From: a bacterium
Lineage (GTDB): Bacteria > Krumholzibacteriota > Krumholzibacteriia > LZORAL124-64-63
DNA: 50,715 bases
Assembly: GCA_016719645.1 (NCBI GenBank)
Contig: JADJYS010000018.1
Coordinates: forward strand, 1-50,715
Direction of reading: 5' to 3'
Made by a program: the position numbers and the translations under genes. Position 1 is the stretch's first letter. Each line of letters opens with the position of its first letter. Shown here one piece after another: positions 10,880 to 18,394 of the stretch. The notes below the pieces were generated by a model. That model was not told the origin of the DNA. It searched no databases and saw only the letters and a program-made list of their open reading frames with translations.

Positions 10880-10959
10880 TTTTGATACCCGAGTTCGAAA
10901 TACACGAGTACCTTGGTGGTGATTACGGCCGGAAACCCACCTACCAAGGGAGAGAGACG

Positions 10960-11463
10960 ATGAAGAAGAACGTGGCGATGCTGGCTTTGGCTGTGATGCT
11001 GCTGGGCGCGGGTTCGGCGCTGGCCGCCGAGAAGGCCTGGCTCGACCTCGAGAACTGCGGCATGTGCAAGAACCTGCTGGCCGACATGGACCTGTTCGAG
11101 CACATGAACTGGAGCACCCACGTGTTCTCCGCCGGGATGATCGAGGTCACGACCTACCCCGCCGGGTACAAGGACCGCTTCGACAAGCTCATGGCCAGCT
11201 TCGAGGCCTGCGGCGCCAAGATGATGGCCGGCGAGCAGATGCCCATGTGCGGCATGTGCACCTCGTTCGGGTCGATCATGATGTCCGGCGCCCAGATGGA
11301 GCAGATCCCCATCGAGGGCGGCGTGCTGATGGTCACCAGCAGCCAGGACCCCAAGACCGTGGCGATGATCCGCAAGCACGGCCAGCGCAACATCGACGAG
11401 TACGCGAAGATGATGGCCGCGCAGGGCGCCCAGGGCCACGGGCACGACGGTCACGCCCACTGA
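10960..11463 (+). CDS. Exported CGMC/His-rich protein, possible metal binder
   Basis: AGGGAGAG precedes the ATG at 10960. The signal peptide (MKKNVAMLALAVMLLGAGSA) is cut after ALA. The mature protein, about 145 residues, has two CxxC motifs (ENCGMCKNL and MPMCGMCTSF), many Met residues (KMMAGEQMPMCGM), and a His tail HGHDGHAH. Cys, Met and His in one exported protein suggest binding of copper, zinc or another soft metal; this is inference. I recall similar short proteins in other FCB-type genomes but no established function. The gene lies 38 bases upstream of a membrane protein gene and is probably co-transcribed with it. Confidence 0.75.
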   Translation: MKKNVAMLALAVMLLGAGSALAAEKAWLDLENCGMCKNLLADMDLFEHMNWSTHVFSAGMIEVTTYPAGYKDRFDKLMASFEACGAKMMAGEQMPMCGMCTSFGSIMMSGAQMEQIPIEGGVLMVTSSQDPKTVAMIRKHGQRNIDEYAKMMAAQGAQGHGHDGHAH

Positions 11464-11501
11464 CCCCAGGCCCGCCCCAAGCGACTCAGGAGGCGATCGC
11501 C

Positions 11502-11882
11502 GTGCCGATGACCGCGATCGCCTCCTTCTCGCTCATCACCCTCGCGCTGCTCTTCTACACCCTCGGCGTCTGGTCCGAGCGGCTCGCCCGCGACCTGCGG
11601 CCGCGGCATGTCGCGGCCTTCTGGACCGGGCTCGCCTTCGACGTCTCGGGCACCCTCGCCATGCACCGCCTCGCCGCCGGCCCCTTCGACCTGCACGACC
11701 CGCACACGCTGACCGGACAGCTCGCGCTCTGGCTCATGCTCGGGCACGCGGTCTGGGCGACCCGCACCCAGCGCCGCGGCAGCGCGGCGGCGCGGCGCGG
11801 GTTCCACCGCTACTCGCTCGTGGTCTGGCTGATCTGGCTGGTCCCGTACTTCGGGGGCATGGCGCTGGGCATGGGCGGCTAG
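11502..11882 (+). CDS. HsmA-like (TIGR03987-type) integral membrane protein
   Basis: AGGAGG at 11488-11493 is ideally spaced for the GTG at 11502 (an ATG two codons later is the alternative). The 126-residue product has four membrane helices: SFSLITLALLFYTLGVW, then AFWTGLAFDVSGTLAM, QLALWLMLGHAVWAT and YSLVVWLIWLVPYFGGMAL. The first-helix YTLGVWSERL and FWTGLAFDVSGT patterns match the HsmA/TIGR03987 family, whose biochemical role is not established (heme- or stress-linked in some reports). It follows the metal-binder-like protein closely, suggesting a two-gene unit. Conserved His residues in loops (MHRLA, DLHDPHT) could bind a metal or heme. Confidence 0.75.
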   Translation: MPMTAIASFSLITLALLFYTLGVWSERLARDLRPRHVAAFWTGLAFDVSGTLAMHRLAAGPFDLHDPHTLTGQLALWLMLGHAVWATRTQRRGSAAARRGFHRYSLVVWLIWLVPYFGGMALGMGG

Positions 11883-11903
11883 CAGCCGGCCGAGCCGGCG
11901 TCG

Positions 11904-12058
11904 ATAACGACAGCATTTTTTGACTGCGATTCCCCCTTTTTCGCCTGCCGCGCCAAGGCGTACCTCTATAATATCTTTTATTATATATATTTATATGATT
12001 TCGCCATCGTTCGAACGAATATGGCAGCATTGAAAAAAGACAGTTGACATAACGACAG
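11904..12058 (+). promoter_or_regulatory. Repeated ATAACGACAG element and palindrome upstream of the MerR-type gene
   Basis: ATAACGACAG occurs at 11904-11913 and again at 12049-12058, the second copy lying in the spacer of the merR promoter. Between them is a strikingly AT-rich tract (about 11965-12000, TATTATATATATTTATATG) and a perfect palindrome TCGTTCGAACGA at 12007-12018. A spacer-located operator is the classical place for a MerR protein, so autoregulation is plausible. The rest of this 196-base gap holds no gene. Confidence 0.45.
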
Positions 12059-12072
12059 TTTGCTGATATTAT
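12044..12072 (+). promoter_or_regulatory. Near-consensus sigma-70 promoter giving an apparently leaderless merR mRNA
   Basis: TTGACA (12044-12049), exactly 17 bases, TATTAT (12067-12072). The predicted start of transcription, about seven bases later, coincides with the ATG at 12079. No ribosome-binding site is seen in front of the gene. Confidence 0.65.
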
Positions 12073-12078
12073 GGCTTC

Positions 12079-12588
12079 ATGATGAAAAACGACAAGACCT
12101 ACAGCATTTCCGAGTTGGCGGCCCTGGGGGACGTCAGCCCGCGCACGGTCCGCTACTACGTGCAGCTGGGCGTCCTGCCGCCGCCGGCAGGACGCGGGCT
12201 GGGCGGGAAGTACGGGCCGCAGCACCTCGAGCGCCTGCTGAAGGTGCGCGAGCTGCAGCGCGAGGGCGTCCACCTGGAGCAGATGGCGGCGTTCCTGGAC
12301 CGCCCCGAGACGAAGGACATGGAGCTTGAAAGGCCCATGCTCCTGGCCGAGCCGAGGCTCGAGCTCCAGCGCTCGTTCCTTCGCGAATCCCCGTACGAAC
12401 CGCCGGCGCTGCGGCGCCAGGTCGTGACGCGGGTGGAGGTGGCCGAGGGCGTCTGGCTGGAGTTCGCCGCCGGCGCAGGGATGCCCGTCGGGCCGAGGCT
12501 GGAGCGGATCGTGCGGCTGCTGCGCGACAACCTGGACATGCCGTCCGGGGAGGATCCCGGCGCGCGCCGCGGGTGGGAGAGCCGGTGA
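12079..12588 (+). CDS. MerR-family transcriptional regulator
   Basis: The N-terminal winged helix-turn-helix is complete: YSISELAALGDVSPRTVRYY is the recognition helix region, followed by QLGVLPPPAGRG as the wing and HLERLLKVRELQREGVHLEQM. The C-terminal part, from about residue 85, is not one of the metal- or drug-binding types I know. It contains VTRVEVAEGVWLEFAAGAGM and ERIVRLLRDNLDM, a short beta-helix module. The gene ends 24 bases before the VIT-VWA gene start and probably controls it and itself. Two ATGs are adjacent (12079, 12082). The promoter places the transcript start at the first codon, so translation may be leaderless. Confidence 0.85.
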   Translation: MMKNDKTYSISELAALGDVSPRTVRYYVQLGVLPPPAGRGLGGKYGPQHLERLLKVRELQREGVHLEQMAAFLDRPETKDMELERPMLLAEPRLELQRSFLRESPYEPPALRRQVVTRVEVAEGVWLEFAAGAGMPVGPRLERIVRLLRDNLDMPSGEDPGARRGWESR

Positions 12589-12611
12589 ACCCGGCAGGGA
12601 GGATGACCGAG

Positions 12612-14897
12612 ATGAAGACCGAGCTGAAGACCTTCGGCATGTTCGGCAGCAACGAGGCGCCCGTGCCCCTGCAGGGCGTCGAGATCGTGGTCGACGCGCG
12701 CGACACCGCCGCCCTGGTCAAGGTGCGGCAGCGGTTCCGCAACGTGGAGAGCGGCCCCATCGAGGCGGTGTACAGCTTCCCGCTCGATGAGAGCAGCGCC
12801 GTCCGCGGCTTCGTGATCGAGGTCGAGGGCCGCCGCATCGTCGGCCGCGTCGTGGAGAAGGAGAAGGCGTTCGAGATCTACGACGACGCCATCGCCGACG
12901 GGCACCAGGCCTTCCTGATGGACCAGGACCGCCCGAACATCTTCACCGTGAGCGTCGGCAACCTGGCCCCGGGCGCCGAGGCGACCGTGACCCTGGAGTA
13001 CGCCACCATGCTGGACGCCACGGCCGACGGCGTGCGCCTCTGCCTGCCCACCACGATCTCGCCGCGCTACATCCCCGCCGCCCAGGCCGCCGGGATGGAC
13101 CCGTCGGAGCTCGACCACCTCACGCCGCCGGTCGCGCGCGGAGGCGTGCCCTACGGGCTGCGGATCGACGTGGCCTACGCCGGCGCGTCGCCGCTGCGCG
13201 GGATCGAATGCCCGAGCCACCCGGTGTCGATCGACCTGGACGGGACGCGGGCCGGGATCACCCTGGCCGCCGAGTCCACGGCCCTGGACCAGGACTTCGT
13301 GCTCGAAATCCGGCAGGCCGACCCCTTCCGGCCGCGCGTCACGCTGGTGCCCGACCCCACCGGCGGCTACGTGGCGCTGCTGAACTTCCGGCCCGAGATG
13401 CCGGTGTCGGAGTGCGTCGCGCGCGAGGTCGTCTTCCTGCTCGATCGTTCCGGCTCGATGGACGGCGAGAGCATCGAGCAGGCCCGCAAGGCGCTCCTGC
13501 TCTGCCTGCGCAGCCTGCGGAAGGGCGACAGCTTCAACGTGGTGAGCTTCGGCTCGCACTTCGAATCGCTGTTCCCGCGGCCGGTCGCCTACGACCAGGC
13601 GACGCTGGACCGGGCGACGGCGGCCATCCAGGCCATGACCGCCGACCTGGGCGGCACGGAGATCCTGGCGCCGCTGAAGCACATCCTGCAGTCGGGCGCC
13701 GGGCGCCGCTGCGACATCCTGCTGCTGACCGACGGCCAGGTGGGCAACGAGAAGGAGTGCATCGAGCTGGTCGGCGCCCATCTGGGCGTGCGCCTGTTCA
13801 CCTTCGGCATCGGCCGCGGCGCCTCGGAGCACCTGGTGCGCGGGCTGGCGCGCGCGTCCGGGGGCGCGGCGGAGTTCATCTTCCCGGGCGAGCGCATCGA
13901 ACCCAAGGTGCTGCGGACGTTCGGGCGCCTGGGCTGCCCTGCCTGGTCCAGCATCGTGCTGGAATGGGAGGGGCTGCAGCCCGACCTGGTGACGCCCGGC
14001 ACCCTCAACCGGCTGTTCGGCGGCGAGCAGTTCACGGTGATGGCGCGGCTGCGCGCGCCGGGGGAGGGCACCGTGACGCTGCGGGCCCGCGACGGCGACA
14101 ACGTGCGGTCGTGGTCGCTGCCGCTGGACACCACGGAAGTGGCCGACAGCGACGCCGGCCTGCCCGCCCTGCTGGCCCGCCTGGCGATCCGCGACCTGGA
14201 GGAGGCGCCGCGCACGGGCTCCGTCCAGACCACCCGCAAGCGCGACGGCCGGGAGAAGCGCATCCTCGAGCTGGCCTGCGCCTACCAGGTGATGTCCAGC
14301 CTGACCAGCTTCGTGGCCGTGGATCGGGAGTCGCGCGTCGAGGGTACGGCGGAGCTGCGCCGGGTGCCGGTGGCGCTGACGCGGGGGTGGGGCGGCGCGG
14401 GCGCGGGGATGAGGATGTGCATATGCGAAAGCATCGACTACATGGCGAAATGCGCTCCCTCTTCCAACTACATGGCGAACCTGTTCTCGTCCAAAGGAAG
14501 CTTGTGGATGGATGCTGAAGAGCACTCGGAAGATGGTGAAAACAACCGGAAGCGCCTCGAGCGCGACGAGCCGGACCTGCTCCTGCAGCTCGTGCTGGCC
14601 CAGCAGGCGGACGGCTCCTGGCGCCTCACCCGCGAGCTGGCCAAGGCCGTCGGCGCCAAGCTCAAGGATCTGAAGCTGGAGGCGGCGAGCCTGACCCACC
14701 TGGATCCGGACACGGCGGCCGCCGTGGTCGCCACCCGGTGGGCGCTGCAGACGCTCGCGATCCGGCTGGCCGATCGCGAGGTGGAGTGGAGCGGCGCGGC
14801 CGCCAAGGCCCGGGCGTGGCTCGCGGCCGTGACGGGGCAGGCCGTGATCTGCATCGATCCCGTCATCGACTACCTGAATGAGACCCGGTCCGTCTGA
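12612..14897 (+). CDS. VIT and von Willebrand factor A domain protein
   Basis: AGGGAGG at 12596-12602 is best spaced for ATG 12612 (ATG 12603 lies too close). An N-terminal VIT domain (VKVRQRFRNVESGPIEAVYS, then FPLDESSAVRGFVIEVEGR) is followed from about residue 270 by a VWA domain with the MIDAS sequence FLLDRSGSMDGESIEQARKA, metal ligands DxSxS at about 277. The C-terminal third has ACAYQVMSSLTSFVAVD and DLLLQLVLAQQADGSWRL, both familiar from bacterial inter-alpha-trypsin-inhibitor-like proteins. There is no signal peptide, so it appears cytoplasmic. The protein probably binds a partner through its metal site; no enzyme activity is evident. Its length of 761 residues is normal and the frame is intact. 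Confidence 0.9.
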   Translation: MKTELKTFGMFGSNEAPVPLQGVEIVVDARDTAALVKVRQRFRNVESGPIEAVYSFPLDESSAVRGFVIEVEGRRIVGRVVEKEKAFEIYDDAIADGHQAFLMDQDRPNIFTVSVGNLAPGAEATVTLEYATMLDATADGVRLCLPTTISPRYIPAAQAAGMDPSELDHLTPPVARGGVPYGLRIDVAYAGASPLRGIECPSHPVSIDLDGTRAGITLAAESTALDQDFVLEIRQADPFRPRVTLVPDPTGGYVALLNFRPEMPVSECVAREVVFLLDRSGSMDGESIEQARKALLLCLRSLRKGDSFNVVSFGSHFESLFPRPVAYDQATLDRATAAIQAMTADLGGTEILAPLKHILQSGAGRRCDILLLTDGQVGNEKECIELVGAHLGVRLFTFGIGRGASEHLVRGLARASGGAAEFIFPGERIEPKVLRTFGRLGCPAWSSIVLEWEGLQPDLVTPGTLNRLFGGEQFTVMARLRAPGEGTVTLRARDGDNVRSWSLPLDTTEVADSDAGLPALLARLAIRDLEEAPRTGSVQTTRKRDGREKRILELACAYQVMSSLTSFVAVDRESRVEGTAELRRVPVALTRGWGGAGAGMRMCICESIDYMAKCAPSSNYMANLFSSKGSLWMDAEEHSEDGENNRKRLERDEPDLLLQLVLAQQADGSWRLTRELAKAVGAKLKDLKLEAASLTHLDPDTAAAVVATRWALQTLAIRLADREVEWSGAAAKARAWLAAVTGQAVICIDPVIDYLNETRSV

Positions 14898-14916
14898 GTC
14901 CCGCCCGGATCGCTCT

Positions 14917-14950
14917 GAAGGTGCCGGCGCCCGATCGGGCCGGCACCTTC
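14917..14950 (+). terminator. Terminator-like hairpin between convergent genes
   Basis: GAAGGTGCCGGC (14917-14928) pairs perfectly with GCCGGCACCTTC (14939-14950) around a 10-base loop. It lies between the VIT-VWA gene and the convergent barrel gene and could serve both. It lacks a T-tract. Confidence 0.6.
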
Positions 14951-14994
14951 CCTGCCGAGATGCACAGCGCCCGTGTGCGGCGCCACGCAGCGGT

Positions 14995-16116
14995 TCAGTA
15001 CTCGAAGGCCGCGCCGGCCTGCACCGACCAGCCACTCCACTGCCAGTAGAGGTCGTTGGAAGACCGGCGCGCCCATTCGACGGAAACCCGGAAGCTCGCG
15101 GTCGCCCCGCCATGGAGCGCGGCGAGGCGCTGTTCGAGATCGAGGCGGACGCGCGACAGCTCGTCGCTGCGTTCGCCGGCGCCCAGGACGATCTGATCGT
15201 CATCGTCGAGCAGGAACTCGCCCGTCGCCGGGTCGTAGATCTGGGGCGGCCGGCCGGGATAATCCGACCAGGCCCGCTCCGCGGAAAGCTCGGCGAGGCA
15301 GTTGCCGGGCAGGATCACCTTCAGGGCGGCGCCGGCGCGGGGCCCTTCGGCCGAGAACTCGTCGAGCAGGGGATTGTCGAAGGCCGCGACCTGGACGGCG
15401 ACGTCGCCGTACTCGTAGAGACGGGACCGCGACCACCAGGCCCGCAGGGCGAACCGCGAAGACAGCGATTGGGCCACCTGTGCGGAGATCTCCCAGGATG
15501 CCGCCGGTTCCAGCTGGTCGGTGGCGTAGGATTTCCAGCCCGCGCGCGCGCTGCAGCCGAGGCTCGTGCGGGTGGGCAGCGAGCGCTGCAGCCTGGCCGA
15601 CAGCCACGTCCTGCGCGCGTCCTCGTCCGGGGAATCGGGGTACGCCCGCCGCGAGAGATCCGCGCGCAGCTGGGCGCTGAAGCCGGGCGCGAGGTAGCGC
15701 TTCGCGGACAGGTAGGCGCCGCCTTCCCGGTAGTCGTAGAGCGCGTAGAGGTCGTCGTTGGCGCGCTGCGAGACGGACAGGCCCGCCATCCACTGCGTGG
15801 CCGCGCCCGGCGTCGACCGCCGGGCTTCGGCCGAGGCCTGCAGGTAGGCGTGGTTCAGGTCCGGGTTGTCGAGGAAGCGTACCAGGCGCCCCGAGGCGCC
15901 CAGCTGCAGCATGTCGGCGGGAGTCCAGAGCAGCCAGCCGCGACCGTCGACGATGCCGTCGGCGGGAGACGGCGCGGTGCCGAACACGTTGTCGACTGCG
16001 ATCAACGAGACGCCGGCGCCGGCGTTCCAGGCCGGCTGGGCCCGCGGGACGGCGGGCGCCGCGAGGCATGCCGTCGCGAACAGCAAGGCGGTGAGCGGCG
16101 CGGGCGCCGATCTCAC
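14995..16116 (-). CDS. Outer-membrane beta-barrel-like protein coupled to the DGDG-repeat gene
   Basis: The GTG at 16116 overlaps the TGA of the upstream gene (GTGA), which fixes the start by coupling. The first 25 residues are a signal peptide (APLTALLFATACLAAPAV). The mature part, about 350 residues, alternates polar and aromatic/aliphatic residues in short strands separated by acidic turns, e.g. TWLSARLQRSLPTRTSLG, SRFALRAWWSRSRLYEYGD and ASFRVSVEWARRSSND. It ends in WSVQAGAAFEY with a terminal aromatic, as outer-membrane barrels do. No family is recognised. Coupling to a secreted repeat protein suggests the barrel handles, anchors or exports it. That role is inference. Confidence 0.7.
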   Translation of the reverse strand: MRSAPAPLTALLFATACLAAPAVPRAQPAWNAGAGVSLIAVDNVFGTAPSPADGIVDGRGWLLWTPADMLQLGASGRLVRFLDNPDLNHAYLQASAEARRSTPGAATQWMAGLSVSQRANDDLYALYDYREGGAYLSAKRYLAPGFSAQLRADLSRRAYPDSPDEDARRTWLSARLQRSLPTRTSLGCSARAGWKSYATDQLEPAASWEISAQVAQSLSSRFALRAWWSRSRLYEYGDVAVQVAAFDNPLLDEFSAEGPRAGAALKVILPGNCLAELSAERAWSDYPGRPPQIYDPATGEFLLDDDDQIVLGAGERSDELSRVRLDLEQRLAALHGGATASFRVSVEWARRSSNDLYWQWSGWSVQAGAAFEY

Positions 16117-16769
16117 CGGGGGGCCGGCCCGCTCGAGGAGCCGCCGTTGCCGTGGCCCGAGTTGCCGTTGCCGCCGGGTCCGCCCTGTCCGGTGTTCGCG
16201 CGGTGGTGCTGGAAGCCGCCGTCCTGGAACCAGCAGCCGTCCGCCAGGCCGTCGCCGTCGCGGTCCTGGAAGCGGTCCTGCTGGCCCTCCCGCCCCTGAC
16301 GTCCCGGCAGCGGCCGGTCGTCCGGGAAGCCGTCGCCGTCCTCGTCCACCCAAGGGGCGCCGTCCCTGACGAAACCGAACCGTTCGCCGTGCAGGTCGTT
16401 GCGCCGGTACGCCAGGCCCGTGACGTCGTTCTTCCCGTCTCCGTCCGCATCCAGCACGTTGTCGTCGCGGCCGTCGCCGTCGGCGTCGCGGAAGTCCGTC
16501 TCGAGGTCGTTGACGCCGTCGCCGTCGGCGTCCCGGTAGCGGTCGTTGAGCCGGTCGCCGTCGTCGTCGGCCCAGCCGAAGGGGTGGGCGTACGCGCGGC
16601 CGTCGACGTCGTTGACGCCGTCGCCGTCGGCATCCCGGAAGAGATCGTGCCGGCCATCACGGTCGCTGTCGACCCAGCCGGCGGCCGGCACGGCCGGCGC
16701 GCCCGCGGCCGACGTCGCGCCCGCGGCGACGATGACCGCACCCGTCATGAGCAAGAGTCGGTTCTTCAT
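16113..16769 (-). CDS. Exported protein with thrombospondin type 3-like calcium-binding repeats
   Basis: The signal peptide (MKNRLLLMTGAVIVAAGATS) is followed by a run of DxDxDGxxD units, e.g. DADGDGVNDVDG, DADGDGVNDLETD, DADGDGRDDN, DADGDGKNDV and DEDGDGFPDDRP. These are the calcium-coordinating loops of thrombospondin type 3/dockerin-like repeats. A Gly/Asn/Ser-rich tail ends SSSGPAPR. The protein is 218 residues, extracellular or on the surface, and probably calcium-stiffened. It is the first gene of a two-gene unit with the barrel. A -24/-12-like promoter (16913-16928) and a palindrome (17001-17020) upstream point to control by the adjacent sigma-54 regulator. Confidence 0.85.
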   Translation of the reverse strand: MKNRLLLMTGAVIVAAGATSAAGAPAVPAAGWVDSDRDGRHDLFRDADGDGVNDVDGRAYAHPFGWADDDGDRLNDRYRDADGDGVNDLETDFRDADGDGRDDNVLDADGDGKNDVTGLAYRRNDLHGERFGFVRDGAPWVDEDGDGFPDDRPLPGRQGREGQQDRFQDRDGDGLADGCWFQDGGFQHHRANTGQGGPGGNGNSGHGNGGSSSGPAPR

Positions 16770-16790
16770 CCCGGCACCTTCAATCGTCGG

Positions 16791-16825
16791 AGGGGGCGGA
16801 AGAGCCTCGCCTCTCCCCGCCCCCT
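16791..16825. promoter_or_regulatory. Perfect hairpin in the 5' leader of the DGDG-repeat gene
   Basis: AGGGGGCGG (16791-16799) pairs with CCGCCCCCT (16817-16825); AGAG/CTCT can pair inside the loop. It lies 22 bases upstream of the start at 16769, within the predicted leader. It could end transcription arriving from the regulator gene or control translation of the repeat protein. Confidence 0.45.
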
Positions 16826-16912
16826 CTTATCGGATCGCTACCAAGTGCGAGGGGGTCCACTCGTTGTTGGGTAGCTCACCGCGGTCCCTCGGAGGACCAT
16901 GCGGAGGCCTCC

Positions 16913-16928
16913 AGCAATTTCGCGGCCC
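16913..16928 (-). promoter_or_regulatory. Candidate sigma-54 promoter for the DGDG-repeat/barrel unit
   Basis: Minus strand GGGCCGCGAAATTGCT: GG at 16927-16926 and GC at 16915-16914 with exactly ten bases between, and a perfect TTGCT -12 box. The -24 box keeps only GGC. The predicted leader is about 130 bases. Confidence 0.45.
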
Positions 16929-17000
16929 CGGGGCTCGGAAAATGTATCTAGTTCCATGGCAACCCGTTGCGCCGCCGGATCGTGCGCGGGGCGCGGTCGC

Positions 17001-17020
17001 GTTCGACGATTCCGTCGAAC
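17001..17020. promoter_or_regulatory. TCGA-centred palindrome, candidate activator site
   Basis: GTTCGAC (17001-17007) and GTCGAAC (17014-17020) are perfect inverted repeats with a six-base centre. They lie about 75-90 bases upstream of the candidate -24 element at 16927, a usual distance for a sigma-54 activator site. A related palindrome is at 20244-20258. Confidence 0.4.
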
Positions 17021-17041
17021 GGCTCGACGTTTCCGGCGGGG

Positions 17042-18394
17042 CTACCAGCCCCACTTCTGCAGCTTGTAGCGCAGGTTGCGCTCGGTCAGGCCGACCGCGC
17101 GCGCCGCCTGGCTGCGGTTGCCGCCGGCCGCGTCGAGGGCTTCCCGGACGATGCGTTTCTCGACTTCCTCGACGAAGCGGGGGAGATCGCCGCGGAAGTC
17201 GTCGAGGCGGCGCGCTTCCTGGCTGCCCGTGCCTCCCGGCAGGTCGGCCAGCGTCGCGACCGGTCCGCGGGCGAGCACGATCATGCGCGTCACCAGGTTC
17301 TCCAGCTCGCGGACGTTCCCCGGGTAGTCGTGCTTCACCAGCAGGTCCATGGCCTCGCGGCTGATCGCGTCCACCGACTTGCCGTACGCGGACGCGGCCT
17401 TGCGCCGGAAGTGCTCGATGAGCGCCGGGATGTCCGCCCGGCGTTCGCGCAGGGGCGGCAGGCGGAGGTTGACCACGTCGAGCCGGTAGTAGAGGTCCTG
17501 CCGGAAATCGCCGTCGGCGACCATCTGCTCGAGCTCGCGGTGCGTGGCCGCCACGATGCGCGCGTCGGCGGACAGGGTCTGGTTGCTGCCGACGCGCTCG
17601 TAGGTCTTCTCCTGCAGCACGCGCAGCAGCTTCACCTGCAGCGGCGGCGGCAGGTCGCCGATCTCGTCCAGGAAGAGGGTCCCCCCGCCCGCCGCCTCGA
17701 AGCGGCCGGCCCGCTGCCGGTCGGCGCCGGTGAAGGCGCCCTTCTCGTGCCCGAACAGCTCGCTCTCCAGGAGCGTCGCGGCGAACGCCGCGCAGTTGAC
17801 CGCCACGAACGGGCCGTCGCGGCGGGAGCTGGCGTGGTGCACGGCGCGCGCGACGAGCTCCTTGCCGGTGCCGCTCTCGCCGCGGATCAGCACGGTGGCG
17901 TCGGTGGCGGCGGCGCGCGACGCGAGGTCCAGCGCCGCGGTCATGGTCGGGCTCTCGGCCACGATGCCGGCGAAGGTGTGCGGGGCCGCGACCTGGCGCC
18001 GCAGCTCGCGCACCTCCGAGACCAGGTGGCGCCGCTCGACGGCCTTCTGGATCTGCAGCTCGACGTCGTCGAGGTCGATCGGCTTGGTGATGTAGCCGGA
18101 CGCGCCGCGCCGCATCGCCTCGACCGCGTCGGCGATGGAGCCGTAGGCCGTCACGACGATCACCTCGAGCAGGGGGTTGGCCGCCTTCGCCTTCGCCAGC
18201 AGCTCGGCGCCGTCCATGACCGGCATGCGCACGTCGGTCAGCATCACGTCCACGACGCTCTCGTGCACGATGCGCAGCGCCGTCGCGCCGTCCCCGGCCA
18301 GCACGACGTCGTAGCCGCGTTTCAGCAGGAACCCCCCGAGCGATTCGCGCTGGCTCGCCTCGTCGTCGACGATCAGCACCCTGGCGTCCGTCAT
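17042..18394 (-). CDS. Sigma-54-dependent response regulator (NtrC family)
   Basis: A three-domain activator of 450 residues. The receiver domain (1-120) has the acidic pair DDE, phospho-acceptor Asp54 in VMLTDVRMPVMDG, the Thr of VVTAYGS and the Lys of YITKPIDL. The AAA+ domain (about 140-375) has Walker A GESGTGKE, the sigma-54 contact loop GHEKGAFTGADRQ and Walker B GGTLFLDEIGDL. A Fis-type helix-turn-helix ends the protein (GGNRSQAARAVGLTERNLRY). The ATG at 18394 overlaps the kinase stop (ATGA), so the two are coupled. It should drive -24/-12 promoters from upstream sites. Candidates flank the operon on both sides. All key residues are intact. Confidence 0.95.
   Translation of the reverse strand: MTDARVLIVDDEASQRESLGGFLLKRGYDVVLAGDGATALRIVHESVVDVMLTDVRMPVMDGAELLAKAKAANPLLEVIVVTAYGSIADAVEAMRRGASGYITKPIDLDDVELQIQKAVERRHLVSEVRELRRQVAAPHTFAGIVAESPTMTAALDLASRAAATDATVLIRGESGTGKELVARAVHHASSRRDGPFVAVNCAAFAATLLESELFGHEKGAFTGADRQRAGRFEAAGGGTLFLDEIGDLPPPLQVKLLRVLQEKTYERVGSNQTLSADARIVAATHRELEQMVADGDFRQDLYYRLDVVNLRLPPLRERRADIPALIEHFRRKAASAYGKSVDAISREAMDLLVKHDYPGNVRELENLVTRMIVLARGPVATLADLPGGTGSQEARRLDDFRGDLPRFVEEVEKRIVREALDAAGGNRSQAARAVGLTERNLRYKLQKWGW

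Noticed and set aside
16430..16660. Short tandem-looking repeats of GTCGCCGTCGGCGTCC, CRISPR-like at first sight
   Set aside because: They encode the DGDG calcium repeats in frame; spacers are not unique sequences and no cas genes are present.
16967..16981. TGGCAACCCGTTGC as a plus-strand sigma-54 promoter
   Set aside because: GG to GC spacing is nine, one short of the strict ten, and no plus-strand gene follows; the minus-strand element at 16913-16928 has the right spacing.
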